Source: Paraburkholderia panacisoli
GTDB lineage: Bacteria; Pseudomonadota; Gammaproteobacteria; Burkholderiales; Burkholderiaceae
Assembly (NCBI RefSeq): GCF_008369935.1
Contig: NZ_VTUZ01000017.1
Location: forward strand, 124,001 to 188,000
Direction of reading: 5' to 3'
DNA length: 64,000 bases
Each line of letters starts with the position of its first letter. Position 1 is the stretch's first letter. The notes under the pieces are model-generated. The model did not search any database and was not told the DNA's origin. It saw nothing but the letters and a program-made list of their open reading frames with translations. Shown piece after piece: positions 33,888 through 42,898 of the stretch. A program made the translations under genes and the position numbers.

Positions 33888-35039
33888 GTGAATCAACCCA
33901 CGCGCAAATTTTCGCCGCGCGCCGCGCGGGCTCTCGTCGCCGCCGCTGCCGGCGCCGCCGCGTTTGCGACGGCCGCCAGCGCCTATGCCGAGCCGCAAGG
34001 TTTCCTCGAGACCATCAAGCACCACACCACGCTGATCAACACCGTGCCCGAGAACGGCGACCAGAACCCGTACGCGGTGGTGGTTGCGCCGGTCACGGCG
34101 GGCGCCATCAAACAGGGCGACGTGCTGGTCGGCAACTTCAATAACTCGACCAATCTGCAGGGCACCGGCAGCACGATCATCAACTATCGTCCGGATACCA
34201 AACAGATGACGGTGTTCGCCACGGTGCCGCGCGATCTGAAGGAATGCCCCGGCGGCATCGGCCTGTCGACCGCGATGACGATGCTCAAGTCGGGCTACGT
34301 GATCGTCGGCAGCACGCCGAGCAACGACGGCACGACCGGCACCAAGGGCGCCGGCTGCCTGATCGTGATCGATCCGCAAGGCAAGATCGCGTCGGCCATC
34401 ACGAGCCCCAACATCAACGACCCGTGGGGCAACATGGCCGTGGTCGACAACGGCACGAGCGCGACGCTGTTCGTCAGCAACGCGGGCTTCGGCGTGGGCG
34501 GTGCGCAAGGCACGCCGCCGGTGTTCAAGCAGGCCACCGTGCTGCGGCTGGACCTCGACGTGCCGGCCGGCAAGCCGCCCGTCGTGAAGAAGGAAACCGT
34601 GGTGGGCAGCGGCTTCGGCGCGCAGGCGGACAAGGGTGTGTTCCTCGTGGGCCCGACCGGGCTCGCCTTGTCGAACGATCAGAAGCTGCTGTACGTGTCC
34701 GACGCGATCGGCAACCGCATCACCGAAATCGACGACCCGATGACGCGCGACACCAGCGCCGGCGTGGGCCGCCAACTCACCGCCGATGGCCTGCTGCATC
34801 GCCCGCTCGCGATGGTCACCGCGCCCAACGGCCACCTGCTCGTGACCAATGCGCTGAACGGCCAGATCGTCGAAATCGATCCGGCGACCGGCAAGCAGAT
34901 CTACGCGCGCTGGATCGACACCGACAAGGCGCAATCGCCGCCGGGCAACGGCGACCTGTTCGGCCTCGCGATGACGCCCGAAGGCGACGGTTTCTACTAC
35001 GTAGAGGACGACGTGAACACACTGGTGCTCGCGAAGTGA
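33888..35039 (+). CDS. Periplasmic beta-propeller (NHL/SMP-30-like) protein
   Basis: 383 residues from GTG 33888 (GGAGG 8 nt upstream). Signal peptide to about residue 34 (ATAASAYA). The mature part has repeated blade-like segments: GDVLVGNFNNSTNLQGTGSTI, GCLIVIDPQGKIASAI, GPTGLALSNDQKLLYVSDAIGNRI, RPLAMVTAPNGHLLVTNALNGQIVEIDPATGKQI, ending GLAMTPEGDGFYYVEDD. This NHL/lactonase-type pattern indicates a six-bladed propeller. No catalytic function can be assigned. It sits between the porin and the DyP peroxidase in the Fur-controlled operon and may bind the iron complex or aid electron transfer. Confidence 0.7.
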   Translation: MNQPTRKFSPRAARALVAAAAGAAAFATAASAYAEPQGFLETIKHHTTLINTVPENGDQNPYAVVVAPVTAGAIKQGDVLVGNFNNSTNLQGTGSTIINYRPDTKQMTVFATVPRDLKECPGGIGLSTAMTMLKSGYVIVGSTPSNDGTTGTKGAGCLIVIDPQGKIASAITSPNINDPWGNMAVVDNGTSATLFVSNAGFGVGGAQGTPPVFKQATVLRLDLDVPAGKPPVVKKETVVGSGFGAQADKGVFLVGPTGLALSNDQKLLYVSDAIGNRITEIDDPMTRDTSAGVGRQLTADGLLHRPLAMVTAPNGHLLVTNALNGQIVEIDPATGKQIYARWIDTDKAQSPPGNGDLFGLAMTPEGDGFYYVEDDVNTLVLAK

Positions 35040-35077
35040 GCGGCACGCTCCCACGCGACAATGAAGGCGAAGTAACC

Positions 35078-36382
35078 ATGACAAACGATCAACCCCCACG
35101 TCCCTCACGGCGCGGCTTTCTGAAGGCCGGCGGCGCCGCGGTGGCCGCCGGCGCGGGCCTCGGCACGGGTCTCGCGGCGCCCCAGGCCGCGCTCGCCAAA
35201 GCCCAGCCCCACAGCGCCGATCCGCAGATGGCCGTTGAGCCGTTCTACGGCGCGCATCAGAGCGGCATCGTCACGCCGCAGCAGAGCCACACCTACGTCG
35301 CCGCGCTCGATCTGACGACCGACAGGCGCGACGATGTGATCGCATTGCTGCGCGCGTGGACCGACGCGGCCGCGCGTCTCACGCAAGGCGGCACGGCCGC
35401 CGCGCTGCCGGCGGGCGACGCCGGCGACAATAAGTCCGCGCCCGATTCCGGCGACGCGCTCGGTCTCGGCCCCAACGGTCTGACGGTCACGTTCGGCTTC
35501 GGCCCGGGCCTGTTCGCGAAGGACGGCAAGGACCGCTACGGCCTCGCCGCGCGCCGCCCTGCCGCGCTGGTCGATCTGCCGCGCTTTAACGGCGATCAGC
35601 TGATTGCCGAGAAAACCGGCGGCGACCTCTTTATCCAGGCGTGCGCGAACGATCAGCAAGTCGCGTTTCACGCGGTCCGCCAACTGGCGCGGCTCGCGTA
35701 TGGCACCGCGGCCATGCGCTGGGGCCAGGCCGGGTTCCTGTCGGGTCCGCGCGGTCAGACGCCGCGCAATCTGATGGGCTTCAAGGACGGCACCAACAAC
35801 CCGTCGACCGCGAAGCCGCAGTTGATGAACGAATTCGTGTGGGCCGGCGCCTCCGCCGACGCGCCGTGGATGGAAGGCGGCACCTACACCGTCGTGCGGC
35901 GCATCCGCATCACGCTCGAACACTGGGACAACATGGAACTGGGCTTCCAGGAACAGGTGTTCGGGCGTCACAAGTACAGCGGCGCGCCGATCGGCAAGAA
36001 GAACGAGTTCGACGCGGTTGACCTGAAGGAAGAAGACAAGGACGGCAATCCGGTGATTCCGGAGAACTCGCATGTGCGCCTGTCGAATCAGGCGAGCAAC
36101 AACGGCGCGCAGATTCTGCGCCGCTCGTACTCGTACAACGACGGCACGAACTTCTACATCGAGCGCTGGCCGCCATGGCGCCAGGAAACCGAGTACGACG
36201 CGGGACTGATCTTCGTCGCGCATCAGAGCGACCCGCGCACCGGCTTCATTCCGATCAACGAAAGGCTCGCGAAGTTCGACATGATGAACCAGTTCACGAC
36301 CCACGTCGGCAGTGCGATCTTCGCGGTGCCGCCGGGGGCGAAGCCGGGTTCGTATATTGGCGCGGGGCTGTTCGAGACGTAA
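35078..36382 (+). CDS. efeB: Tat-exported DyP-type peroxidase, EfeB-like
   Basis: 434 residues. The Tat signal is SRRGFLK (10-16) plus the Ala-rich segment to residue 40. The DyP fold carries GFKDGTNNP (distal Asp237), proximal heme His332 (SHVRLSN) and distal Arg near 348 (LRRSYSYND). It belongs to class A with EfeB/YcdB, periplasmic heme peroxidases of the ferrous-iron uptake system EfeUOB that may oxidise Fe2+ or act on heme. Neither efeU nor efeO is here; instead fbpABC follows directly. An insertion after residue 104 (about 20 Ala/Gly/Asp residues) is longer than usual. Start ATG 35078, GAAGGCG upstream. Confidence 0.9.
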   Translation: MTNDQPPRPSRRGFLKAGGAAVAAGAGLGTGLAAPQAALAKAQPHSADPQMAVEPFYGAHQSGIVTPQQSHTYVAALDLTTDRRDDVIALLRAWTDAAARLTQGGTAAALPAGDAGDNKSAPDSGDALGLGPNGLTVTFGFGPGLFAKDGKDRYGLAARRPAALVDLPRFNGDQLIAEKTGGDLFIQACANDQQVAFHAVRQLARLAYGTAAMRWGQAGFLSGPRGQTPRNLMGFKDGTNNPSTAKPQLMNEFVWAGASADAPWMEGGTYTVVRRIRITLEHWDNMELGFQEQVFGRHKYSGAPIGKKNEFDAVDLKEEDKDGNPVIPENSHVRLSNQASNNGAQILRRSYSYNDGTNFYIERWPPWRQETEYDAGLIFVAHQSDPRTGFIPINERLAKFDMMNQFTTHVGSAIFAVPPGAKPGSYIGAGLFET

Positions 36383-36447
36383 GGCAGCCGCTGAAACACA
36401 CAGACAACTTAGATCAACCAACATCATCACAACGGGACTTCTGGAAC

Positions 36448-37479
36448 ATGGCTTATTCCTGGTTTGGCACCCGCCTGCGCCTTCTGAGCAGCGTGGCCGC
36501 GCTCACGCTGGCTGCTTTCGCGACGGTGCCGTCGGCGGCCCGCGCTGCGTCGATCACGCTGTATAACGCGCAGCACGAGCAGGTCGTCAATGTGCTCGCG
36601 AAAGACTTCGAGAAACAGTCGGGCATTTCGGTGAAGATCCGCAACGGCGAAGGTCCGGCAATGGCCGCGCAGATCGTCGCGGAAGGCGCCGCCTCGCCCG
36701 CCGACGTGTACTTCACGGAAAACTCGCCGGAGCTGATGCTGCTCGAAGAAAAGGGCCTGCTCGCCAAGGTGGACAGCGCCACGCTCGCCGCCGTGCCGGC
36801 GCGCTTCAACTCGCCGAGCGGCGTATGGGTCGCCGTGACCGCACGTGAAAACGTGCTCGCGTACAACACGGCCAAACTGCAGCCAGCGCAACTGCCGCAA
36901 TCGCTGTTCGATCTCGCGAAGCCGGAATGGAAAGGCAAGATCGGCATCGCGCCGAGCGACGGCGACTTCCTGCCACTCGTGAGCGCCGTGCTCGCGCTGA
37001 AGGGCGAACAGCAAACCGTGCAATGGCTCAAGGGCCTGAAAGCCAACGCGCAGATTTTCGACGACGACGAAGGCGTGGTGGCCGCGGTGAACCGTGGCGG
37101 CGTCGCCACCGGCCTGATCAACAACTACTACTGGACGCGTCTGCATGCCGAACTCGGCGATGCGAAGACCCGCAGCGCAATCCATCACTTCGGCAACGGC
37201 GACGCCGGCGCGCTGGTGAACGTGTCGGGCGCGGCGGTGCTGAAGTCCGCGCACAACCCGGACGGCGCACAGAAGTTTCTCGCCTATCTGGTCAGCGAGC
37301 GCGCGCAACAGTTGATGGCGAACAGCCACGTGATGTTCGAATACCCGCTGCATGCGGGCGTGGCGCCGGACCCGATCCTCAAGCCGTTCGCCGAATTGAG
37401 CCCGCCGGCGCTGACGATCCAGCAACTGGGCGACGATAGCCAGGCCGGCAAGCTGCTGCGCCAGGCCGGTCTGCTGTAA
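36448..37479 (+). CDS. fbpA: Fe(III) ABC transporter periplasmic binding protein
   Basis: 343 residues. Signal peptide to about residue 33 (SAARAA), then the FbpA/FutA fold: ITLYNAQHEQVVNVLAKDFEKQSGI, adjacent tyrosines Tyr227-Tyr228 (INNYYWTR), which coordinate ferric iron in FbpA-type proteins, and GALVNVSGAAVLKSAHNPDGAQKFLAYL. It binds Fe3+ in the periplasm and hands it to FbpB. ATG 36448 follows CTGGAAC, a weak ribosome site. The permease gene begins at the very next base after its stop codon. Confidence 0.9.
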   Translation: MAYSWFGTRLRLLSSVAALTLAAFATVPSAARAASITLYNAQHEQVVNVLAKDFEKQSGISVKIRNGEGPAMAAQIVAEGAASPADVYFTENSPELMLLEEKGLLAKVDSATLAAVPARFNSPSGVWVAVTARENVLAYNTAKLQPAQLPQSLFDLAKPEWKGKIGIAPSDGDFLPLVSAVLALKGEQQTVQWLKGLKANAQIFDDDEGVVAAVNRGGVATGLINNYYWTRLHAELGDAKTRSAIHHFGNGDAGALVNVSGAAVLKSAHNPDGAQKFLAYLVSERAQQLMANSHVMFEYPLHAGVAPDPILKPFAELSPPALTIQQLGDDSQAGKLLRQAGLL

Positions 37480-39084
37480 ATGAGCGAAGCCCTGTCAGCC
37501 GGACCGCCGGCTGTCCCCACCGCCCCGGCGCGCGCCCGTTTGCGCGCGCCGCGCGGTTTGTTCGCGGCAGCCGCGCTCAGCGCTTTGCTGGTGCTGCTGC
37601 CGATTGCGTTTACGTTCTGGCGCGCCGCGAGCTTCGGCGCCGCCGAGGCGCTCGATCTGGTGTTCCGCCCGCTGGTCGGCGAACTGCTGGTCAACACGCT
37701 GATGATCACGGTAGCGACGACGCTCGTGTGCGCGGTGATCGGCACCGCCGCCGCATGGTTCGTCGAGCGCACGCATTTGCCGGGACGTCGCGCGTGGGCC
37801 GTGCTCAGCGCCGCGCCGCTCGCGATGCCCGCCTTCATTTCGAGCTATGCGTGGGTCTCGCTCAGCGAGGATTTGCAGGACTTCAACGGCGCGTTGCTGG
37901 TGTTGAGCTGCGCGTATTTCCCGCTCGTCTATCTGCCGGTCGCCGCCGCGCTGCGCAGCATGGACCCGGCGCTCGAAGAAAGCGCGCGCTCGCTCGGCTG
38001 CAACCGCTGGAGCAGTTTCGTGCGCGTGGTGCTGCCGCAATTGCGGCCGGCGTTGCTCGGCGGCATGTTGCTGGTTGCACTCGGCGTGCTGTCGGAGTTC
38101 GGCGCGTTCACGCTGCTGCGTTTTCGCACCTTCACCACGCAGATCTACGCGGACTTCCGCACCAGTTTCGACGGCGGCGGCGCTTCGCTGCTCGCGTGTC
38201 TGCTGATCGTGATCTGCCTGATCGTGCTGGCCTTCGAGTTTCGCGTGCGCGGCGCGGCGCGTTATGAACGCGTCGATCGCGGCGCGCGGCGCGCGGTGTT
38301 GCGCTACGAGCTCGGCGCGTGGCGCTGGGTGGTGGTCGCCGGCTTTGCGCTGCTCACCATCACGACGCTCGGCGTGCCGCTCGGCATGATCGGCTACTGG
38401 CTTACGCAGCCGGGCGCGGCCGCCGTCACGCCGGCCGATGTCTCGCCCGAGCTGCTGTTCAATGCGACGCTGTCGTCGCTCGGCTTCGGCTTCGCAGCCG
38501 CGCTGCTGACCACCTTGCTGGTGGTGCCGCTCGCATTCCTGCTGGTGCGCTACCCCGGCCGTTTCGCGACGCTGTTCGAACGCACGGTGTTTCTCGCGCA
38601 AGGCGTGCCGGGTCTGGTGATCGCGCTGGCGATCGTGTCGCTCGCGGTGCATGCGCTGCAACCGCTCTATCAAAGCGCGACGCTGCTGGTGGTCGCGTAC
38701 GCGATGCTGTTCATGCCGGTCGCGCTGGTGAGCGTGCGCGCCGCGCTCATGCAGGCGCAGCCGCGCCTCGAAGAGACCGCGCGCGCGCTCGGCCTGAGCT
38801 GGCCGCAGACGCTGGTTCGCGTGATCCTGCCGCTCGCGGGGCCTGGGCTTGGCGCAGCGGCGGCGATGGTGTTCATCTCGGTCGTCACGGAACTGAACGC
38901 GACGCTGCTGCTCTCGCCTCTCGACACGCAAACGCTCGCCACCCAGGTCTGGGCCGATACGTCGACGATGGCCTTTGCCGCGGCCGCGCCGTACGCGGCG
39001 CTGCTCACCGGCATTTCACTGCTGGCTTCGGGGCTGCTGTTCGCGCTGCTCGGCAGGTCGGCGCTGCTTGGCGAGCGCGGCTGA
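37480..39084 (+). CDS. fbpB: Fe(III) ABC transporter permease (double domain)
   Basis: 534 residues with two fused permease domains of about 250 residues each. EAA loops are ESARSLGCNRWSSFVRVVLPQLRP in the first half and ETARALGLSWPQTLVRVILPLAGP in the second, the layout of FbpB/AfuB/SfuB. Its ATG directly follows the fbpA stop (TAAATG), a sign of translational coupling. It forms the inner-membrane channel for ferric iron. Confidence 0.92.
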   Translation: MSEALSAGPPAVPTAPARARLRAPRGLFAAAALSALLVLLPIAFTFWRAASFGAAEALDLVFRPLVGELLVNTLMITVATTLVCAVIGTAAAWFVERTHLPGRRAWAVLSAAPLAMPAFISSYAWVSLSEDLQDFNGALLVLSCAYFPLVYLPVAAALRSMDPALEESARSLGCNRWSSFVRVVLPQLRPALLGGMLLVALGVLSEFGAFTLLRFRTFTTQIYADFRTSFDGGGASLLACLLIVICLIVLAFEFRVRGAARYERVDRGARRAVLRYELGAWRWVVVAGFALLTITTLGVPLGMIGYWLTQPGAAAVTPADVSPELLFNATLSSLGFGFAAALLTTLLVVPLAFLLVRYPGRFATLFERTVFLAQGVPGLVIALAIVSLAVHALQPLYQSATLLVVAYAMLFMPVALVSVRAALMQAQPRLEETARALGLSWPQTLVRVILPLAGPGLGAAAAMVFISVVTELNATLLLSPLDTQTLATQVWADTSTMAFAAAAPYAALLTGISLLASGLLFALLGRSALLGERG

Positions 39085-39168
39085 GCGGGTTGCGATGCCA
39101 CTGATGCCACCGATGCCGCCGACGCTGACGACGCCCCTGAATCAACGCGCTTTTATGATCGGATTTTC

Positions 39169-40224
39169 ATGAGCGAATTTCGTATCCGCGGACTGCGGAA
39201 ATCGTTCGAGGGCCAGCCGGTGCTGCACGGCATCGACCTCGCGGTCGAGCGAGGCACCCTGCTCGCGCTGCTCGGCCCGTCGGGTAGCGGCAAGACCACG
39301 TTGCTGCGTGTGCTGTGCGGGTTCGAACGCGCAGATGGCGGCAGCGTCGAGATCGACGGCCGCCGCGTCGCCGACGACAATCTGCACGTGCCGTCGGAAC
39401 AGCGGCGCATCGGTTATGTGCCGCAGGAAGGCGCGCTGTTTCCGCATCTGTCGGTCGCCGACAACATTGTGTTCGGCCTGCCGCGCACACAGCGCCGCGC
39501 GCGGCATCGGGTGGCCGAGCTGCTGGAGCTGGTCGGCTTACCGGCGGACTTCGGCGAACGCGCGCCCCAGCAGTTGTCGGGCGGCCAGCAGCAGCGCGTC
39601 GCGCTGGCCCGCGCGCTGGCGCCGGCGCCGACGCTGGTGATGCTGGACGAGCCGTTCTCGTCGCTCGACGCCGCGTTGCGGCTCGAAACCCGGCAGGCGG
39701 TGGCCAGCGCGTTGGCTGCCGCCGGCGCGACGGCCGTGCTGGTCACGCACGATCAGTCCGAAGCCTTGTCGCTCGGGCATGAAGTGGCGGTGTTGTGGAA
39801 CGGCCGGCTGATCCAGACGGCGACGCCGGAGACGCTGTACCAGCGGCCGGTGACGCGCGAACTGGCGTCGTTCGTGGGCGAGGCGGTGTTGTTGCCGGGC
39901 ATGGCCGAACGGGACCGCGTGAGTTGCGAACTCGGCGACCTGGCGCTGGCCGCGCCCATGAGCCATGGCGCGGTCGATGTGATGGTGCGGCCCGAACAGA
40001 TCCGCCTGCTGCGCGCCGGTGAGACGACTTCTGATGGCACAGCTTATGAAGCCGTCGTCACCGAGGTGGTCTTTCAGGGGCAGGACGCCGGCGTGGCGCT
40101 GCAATTGCAGTCCGGCTCGAGGACGATGGTGCGCGCTCGGGTGCCGGGTTATCTGTGTCCACGGCCTGGGGAACAGGTGCGGGTTGCGGTGGATGGAAAG
40201 GTGACGGCTTTTTTGCGGGGTTAG
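39169..40224 (+). CDS. fbpC: Fe(III) ABC transporter ATPase
   Basis: 351 residues. Walker A GPSGSGKTT (about 35-43), signature LSGGQQQR, Walker B LVMLDEPFSSLD and switch His in LVTHDQSEALSLG; a C-terminal TOBE domain (about 245-350) includes VDVMVRPEQIRLL. This is the FbpC/PotA-type ATPase that drives FbpB. Last gene of the Fur-controlled operon. A perfect 14-bp inverted repeat follows. Confidence 0.92.
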   Translation: MSEFRIRGLRKSFEGQPVLHGIDLAVERGTLLALLGPSGSGKTTLLRVLCGFERADGGSVEIDGRRVADDNLHVPSEQRRIGYVPQEGALFPHLSVADNIVFGLPRTQRRARHRVAELLELVGLPADFGERAPQQLSGGQQQRVALARALAPAPTLVMLDEPFSSLDAALRLETRQAVASALAAAGATAVLVTHDQSEALSLGHEVAVLWNGRLIQTATPETLYQRPVTRELASFVGEAVLLPGMAERDRVSCELGDLALAAPMSHGAVDVMVRPEQIRLLRAGETTSDGTAYEAVVTEVVFQGQDAGVALQLQSGSRTMVRARVPGYLCPRPGEQVRVAVDGKVTAFLRG

Positions 40225-40236
40225 GGGCGTTGGACG

Positions 40237-40301
40237 TTTGTGGTTTCGCGGCAGCCGTTTTTGGCAGCCCAGTGCTCACGTGCGAAGCGCGAAACCACAA
40301 A
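40237..40301. repeat. Perfect 14-bp inverted repeat between convergent genes
   Basis: TTTGTGGTTTCGCG (40237-40250) and its exact complement CGCGAAACCACAAA (40288-40301), separated by 37 bp, lie between the ends of fbpC and the LysR gene. A 14-bp stem is very stable and probably marks the 3' ends of both transcripts, although no T-tract follows. Confidence 0.6.
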
Positions 40302-40335
40302 TCAGCCAGGCCGCTTCGTGCCCCCGCTTCGTGCC

Positions 40336-41217
40336 CTATTCCACCGTCCCCCGCGACGGCGTCCGCAACGACAAATCCTGCACCATCTGCGCGGCCAGAT
40401 AGTCGCAAGTCGGCCGGTCTGATTTGGCGCTGCGCGCCACCACGATCTCCAGCGGCGCGATCTTCGGCAAGCCTTGCGCTTCGCCGAGAATCGCGAGCCG
40501 CGCCGGCACGCTGCAACGCGTGAGCGCAATCACCGACAGCCCCGCATCGACAGTCGCCACCAGCCCCATCAGGCTGGCGCTGCTGAACGCCGCCCGATAG
40601 CGAATCCGTGCGCCATCCAGGGCGGCCAGCGTATGCTGCCGCGCCACGCAGCCGGGCTCGTAGAGTCCCACCGGCAACGGCGACGCCGCCAGCACCGGCG
40701 TGTCCACCGACGCCCCCACCCACACCATCGGCTCGCTGCGCACGAACTCGCCGCGCAGCTTGCGATCGCGCGTGACGAACGCGAGATCGATCTTGTTATC
40801 GGCCAGCATCGGCGCGAGCGACGTGCTCTGCGCGCAGACGATCTCGATCTCGACGTGCGGATACAGATTCGAAAACCGCCGCAACACCGGCGACAACAGC
40901 GACGACACGTAATCGTCCGGCGCGCCGAGCACGACGCGCCCCGTCACCTCGGGCCGCACGATTGCCGACCACGCCTCCTCATGCAGCGCCAGGACGCGCC
41001 GCGCGTATTCGAGCAGCGTATTGCCGGGCCGCGTGAGCGACAGATTGCGCGTGTTGCGCGCGAATAGCGTGGTGCCGAGCATGGTTTCGAGCCGCTTGAT
41101 CTGCATGCTGACCGCCGCCTGCGAGCGATGCACGCTGGTCGCCGCCTTCGTGAAGCTGCCCGTTTCCACCACCGCGACGAAGCTGCGCAACAGATCGACG
41201 TCGAATTCCGGGTGCAT
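40336..41217 (-). CDS. LysR-family transcriptional regulator
   Basis: 293 residues: N-terminal HTH (LLRSFVAVVETGSFTKAATSVHRSQAAVSMQIKRLE, about 9-44) and an effector-binding domain in which GRVVLGAPDDYVSSLLSPVLRRFSNLYPHVEIEI begins lobe 1. It is divergent from a DMT-family exporter gene. A 6-bp inverted repeat 8 bp upstream of its start codon is a candidate binding site. It likely controls the exporter and itself; the inducer is unknown. Confidence 0.88.
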   Translation of the reverse strand: MHPEFDVDLLRSFVAVVETGSFTKAATSVHRSQAAVSMQIKRLETMLGTTLFARNTRNLSLTRPGNTLLEYARRVLALHEEAWSAIVRPEVTGRVVLGAPDDYVSSLLSPVLRRFSNLYPHVEIEIVCAQSTSLAPMLADNKIDLAFVTRDRKLRGEFVRSEPMVWVGASVDTPVLAASPLPVGLYEPGCVARQHTLAALDGARIRYRAAFSSASLMGLVATVDAGLSVIALTRCSVPARLAILGEAQGLPKIAPLEIVVARSAKSDRPTCDYLAAQMVQDLSLRTPSRGTVE

Positions 41218-41224
41218 GATTTAT

Positions 41225-41244
41225 CAATTCAGCTGATGGAATTG
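41225..41244. promoter_or_regulatory. Candidate LysR operator
   Basis: CAATTC-N8-GAATTG, a perfect 6-bp inverted repeat in an AT-rich stretch, just upstream of the LysR start codon and about 85 bp before the divergent exporter gene. Dyad sites of this size with AT arms are usual for LysR regulators. Confidence 0.45.
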
Positions 41245-41328
41245 CTCAATTTAATTCGTTTGTGGGGGCCGTGCAAGCCGCGCAATATTCAGGACATCAC
41301 GTCAGACCACGTCACGGAGCCGTTTCGC

Positions 41329-42249
41329 ATGTCCCTCACCCCACGTCAACAAGGCGCAATCACGCTCGCCAGCGGCGGGCTTCTGATGGGCACGATCGGT
41401 GTTTTCGTCGAAGAAGCGCGGCTCGACGCGCCGACGCTCGTGTTCTTTCGCTGCCTGTTCGGCTTTCTGTCGCTCGCCGCGTATTGCGCGTGGAAGGGTT
41501 TCTTCACGCGCGCCCATTTCACGCGCCGCACCGTCGTGCTCGCGCTTGTGTCGGGCGTGCTGATGGTCACCCAGTGGGTCGGTTTCTTCGACGCGATCCA
41601 TCGCACCAGCATCGCGGTGGCGACGGTCGTGTTTCACGTGCAGCCGTTCTGGGTCGTGCTGATCGGTGCGGCGCTGTTCAACGAGCGCCTCGGCGCGGAC
41701 CGGCTCGGCTGGATCGCGACCGCCTTCGTCGGTCTCGTGCTCGCATCGGGCGTCGCCGCGACGGAGAATCTGCAGGGCCATACGAGCTACCTGATCGGCA
41801 TCGGCGAAGCGCTGGTGGGATCGCTGCTCTACGCGAGCGTCACGCTGATTGCGAAGGGGCTCGGCAATTTACGGCCGCATCTGCTGACGCTCGCGCAATG
41901 CGCGGTCGGCGTGGTGTGCCTGCCGTTCATCGCACCGCTTGGCGCCGTGCATATCGGCCCGATGCAGTGGTTCTGGCTGGTCGGCATGGGCGTGCTGCAT
42001 ACCGGACTCTCATATGTGTTGATCTACGGCGCGCTGCCCAAACTGAGCACGCCGGTGATCGCCGTGCTGCTGTTCGTCTATCCGCTCACGGCGATCGTGG
42101 TTGATGCCCTCGTGTATGGCCGGGCGCTGTCGCTGCCGCAACTCGCGGGGATGGTGCTGATCGTGGTCGCGAGCCTGGGCGTCAATCTCGGCTGGCCGCT
42201 GATATCGTGGCTGCGGGCTGGCGGCCGGGCACGGCGGCACGCTGATTGA
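41329..42249 (+). CDS. DMT-superfamily (EamA) transporter
   Basis: 306 residues with ten hydrophobic helices and two EamA halves (GGLLMGTIGVFVEEARLDAPTLVFFRCLFGF; IGEALVGSLLYASVTLIAKGL). Families of this kind export amino acids or other metabolites. ATG 41329 follows CACGGAG; the frame is open from 41128 but that part crosses the LysR start region. It is divergent from, and probably controlled by, the LysR regulator. Confidence 0.85.
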   Translation: MSLTPRQQGAITLASGGLLMGTIGVFVEEARLDAPTLVFFRCLFGFLSLAAYCAWKGFFTRAHFTRRTVVLALVSGVLMVTQWVGFFDAIHRTSIAVATVVFHVQPFWVVLIGAALFNERLGADRLGWIATAFVGLVLASGVAATENLQGHTSYLIGIGEALVGSLLYASVTLIAKGLGNLRPHLLTLAQCAVGVVCLPFIAPLGAVHIGPMQWFWLVGMGVLHTGLSYVLIYGALPKLSTPVIAVLLFVYPLTAIVVDALVYGRALSLPQLAGMVLIVVASLGVNLGWPLISWLRAGGRARRHAD

Positions 42250-42342
42250 GACACGGGCGCACCGCCGCATCCTGCGATAGCGCCGACACTGCCCGCTCTC
42301 GTCGCTGCGGCGAACCGGAACAAGTTTCGCGGCTGCCTTCGT

Positions 42343-42648
42343 CTAACGATCGTAGTGAAAGCGACAAGCGATCACGTAAACTTTGCCCGCTCTCGGCAAG
42401 TAGACCAGTCGGTCGGCAAGCGTGATACGGCGCGACCATAAGCCGCTCAGGCTGCCAACCAATGCCTCCGGCTTGCCCGTGCCGCTATACGGATCGCGCC
42501 GGCACTCTTCCAGCAACGTGTTGATCTTGCGCAAGACCTTCGGATTGGTCTCCTGCCAGTACAGATAGTCGTCCCACGCTTCGTCGGTAAACATAAAAAC
42601 GCTGTCAGCCTTTGCGGCCTCCACGTTGCGGCTTTTCTGTTGGTTCAT
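42343..42648 (-). CDS. yoeB: YoeB toxin (RelE superfamily ribosome-dependent RNase)
   Basis: 101 residues from ATG 42648. The body closely follows E. coli YoeB: DEAWDDYLYWQETNPKVLRKIN, GTGKPEAL, SGLWSRRIT, DRLVY and a terminal CRFHYDR. Catalytic residues map to Glu61, Arg80, His98 and Tyr99. It cleaves mRNA at the ribosomal A site when free of YefM. The chosen start overlaps the antitoxin gene by 44 bp; an internal ATG at 42594 (10 bp after the antitoxin stop) gives an 83-residue protein closer to the E. coli length and cannot be excluded. Confidence 0.92.
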   Translation of the reverse strand: MNQQKSRNVEAAKADSVFMFTDEAWDDYLYWQETNPKVLRKINTLLEECRRDPYSGTGKPEALVGSLSGLWSRRITLADRLVYLPRAGKVYVIACRFHYDR

Positions 42649-42898
42649 CGGTCAGCAGTTCGCGCGCAGTCGCACCGCCGGAGTTCAATTGCGCGATAGA
42701 CCTGGCAAGCCGCTGGGCGTTCTTCGACGAACTCAACAGATACAAGGTCTCCTGCATCGCGTTGAAATCGTCGAGCGACACCATGACCACGCTCTCGCCA
42801 CTCTGCCTCGTAATAAGCATTGGCGTGTGATCCCGGCAGACGTCGTCCATCGCTTGCTTAAAGCCGGCACGCGCCTCGCTGTAAGTAAGGACGTTCAT
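42605..42898 (-). CDS. yefM: YefM antitoxin (Phd/YefM family)
   Basis: 97 residues. The N-terminal DNA-binding fold is MNVLTYSEARAGFKQAMDDVC, with the conserved PMLITRQSGESVVMVSLDDFNAMQETLYLL; the C-terminal tail (ELLTDEPTEKPQRGGRKG) should wrap the toxin. It neutralises YoeB and represses the operon by binding TGTACA-type sites, which occur about 155 bp upstream. Antitoxin-first order is standard. Confidence 0.92.
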   Translation of the reverse strand: MNVLTYSEARAGFKQAMDDVCRDHTPMLITRQSGESVVMVSLDDFNAMQETLYLLSSSKNAQRLARSIAQLNSGGATARELLTDEPTEKPQRGGRKG

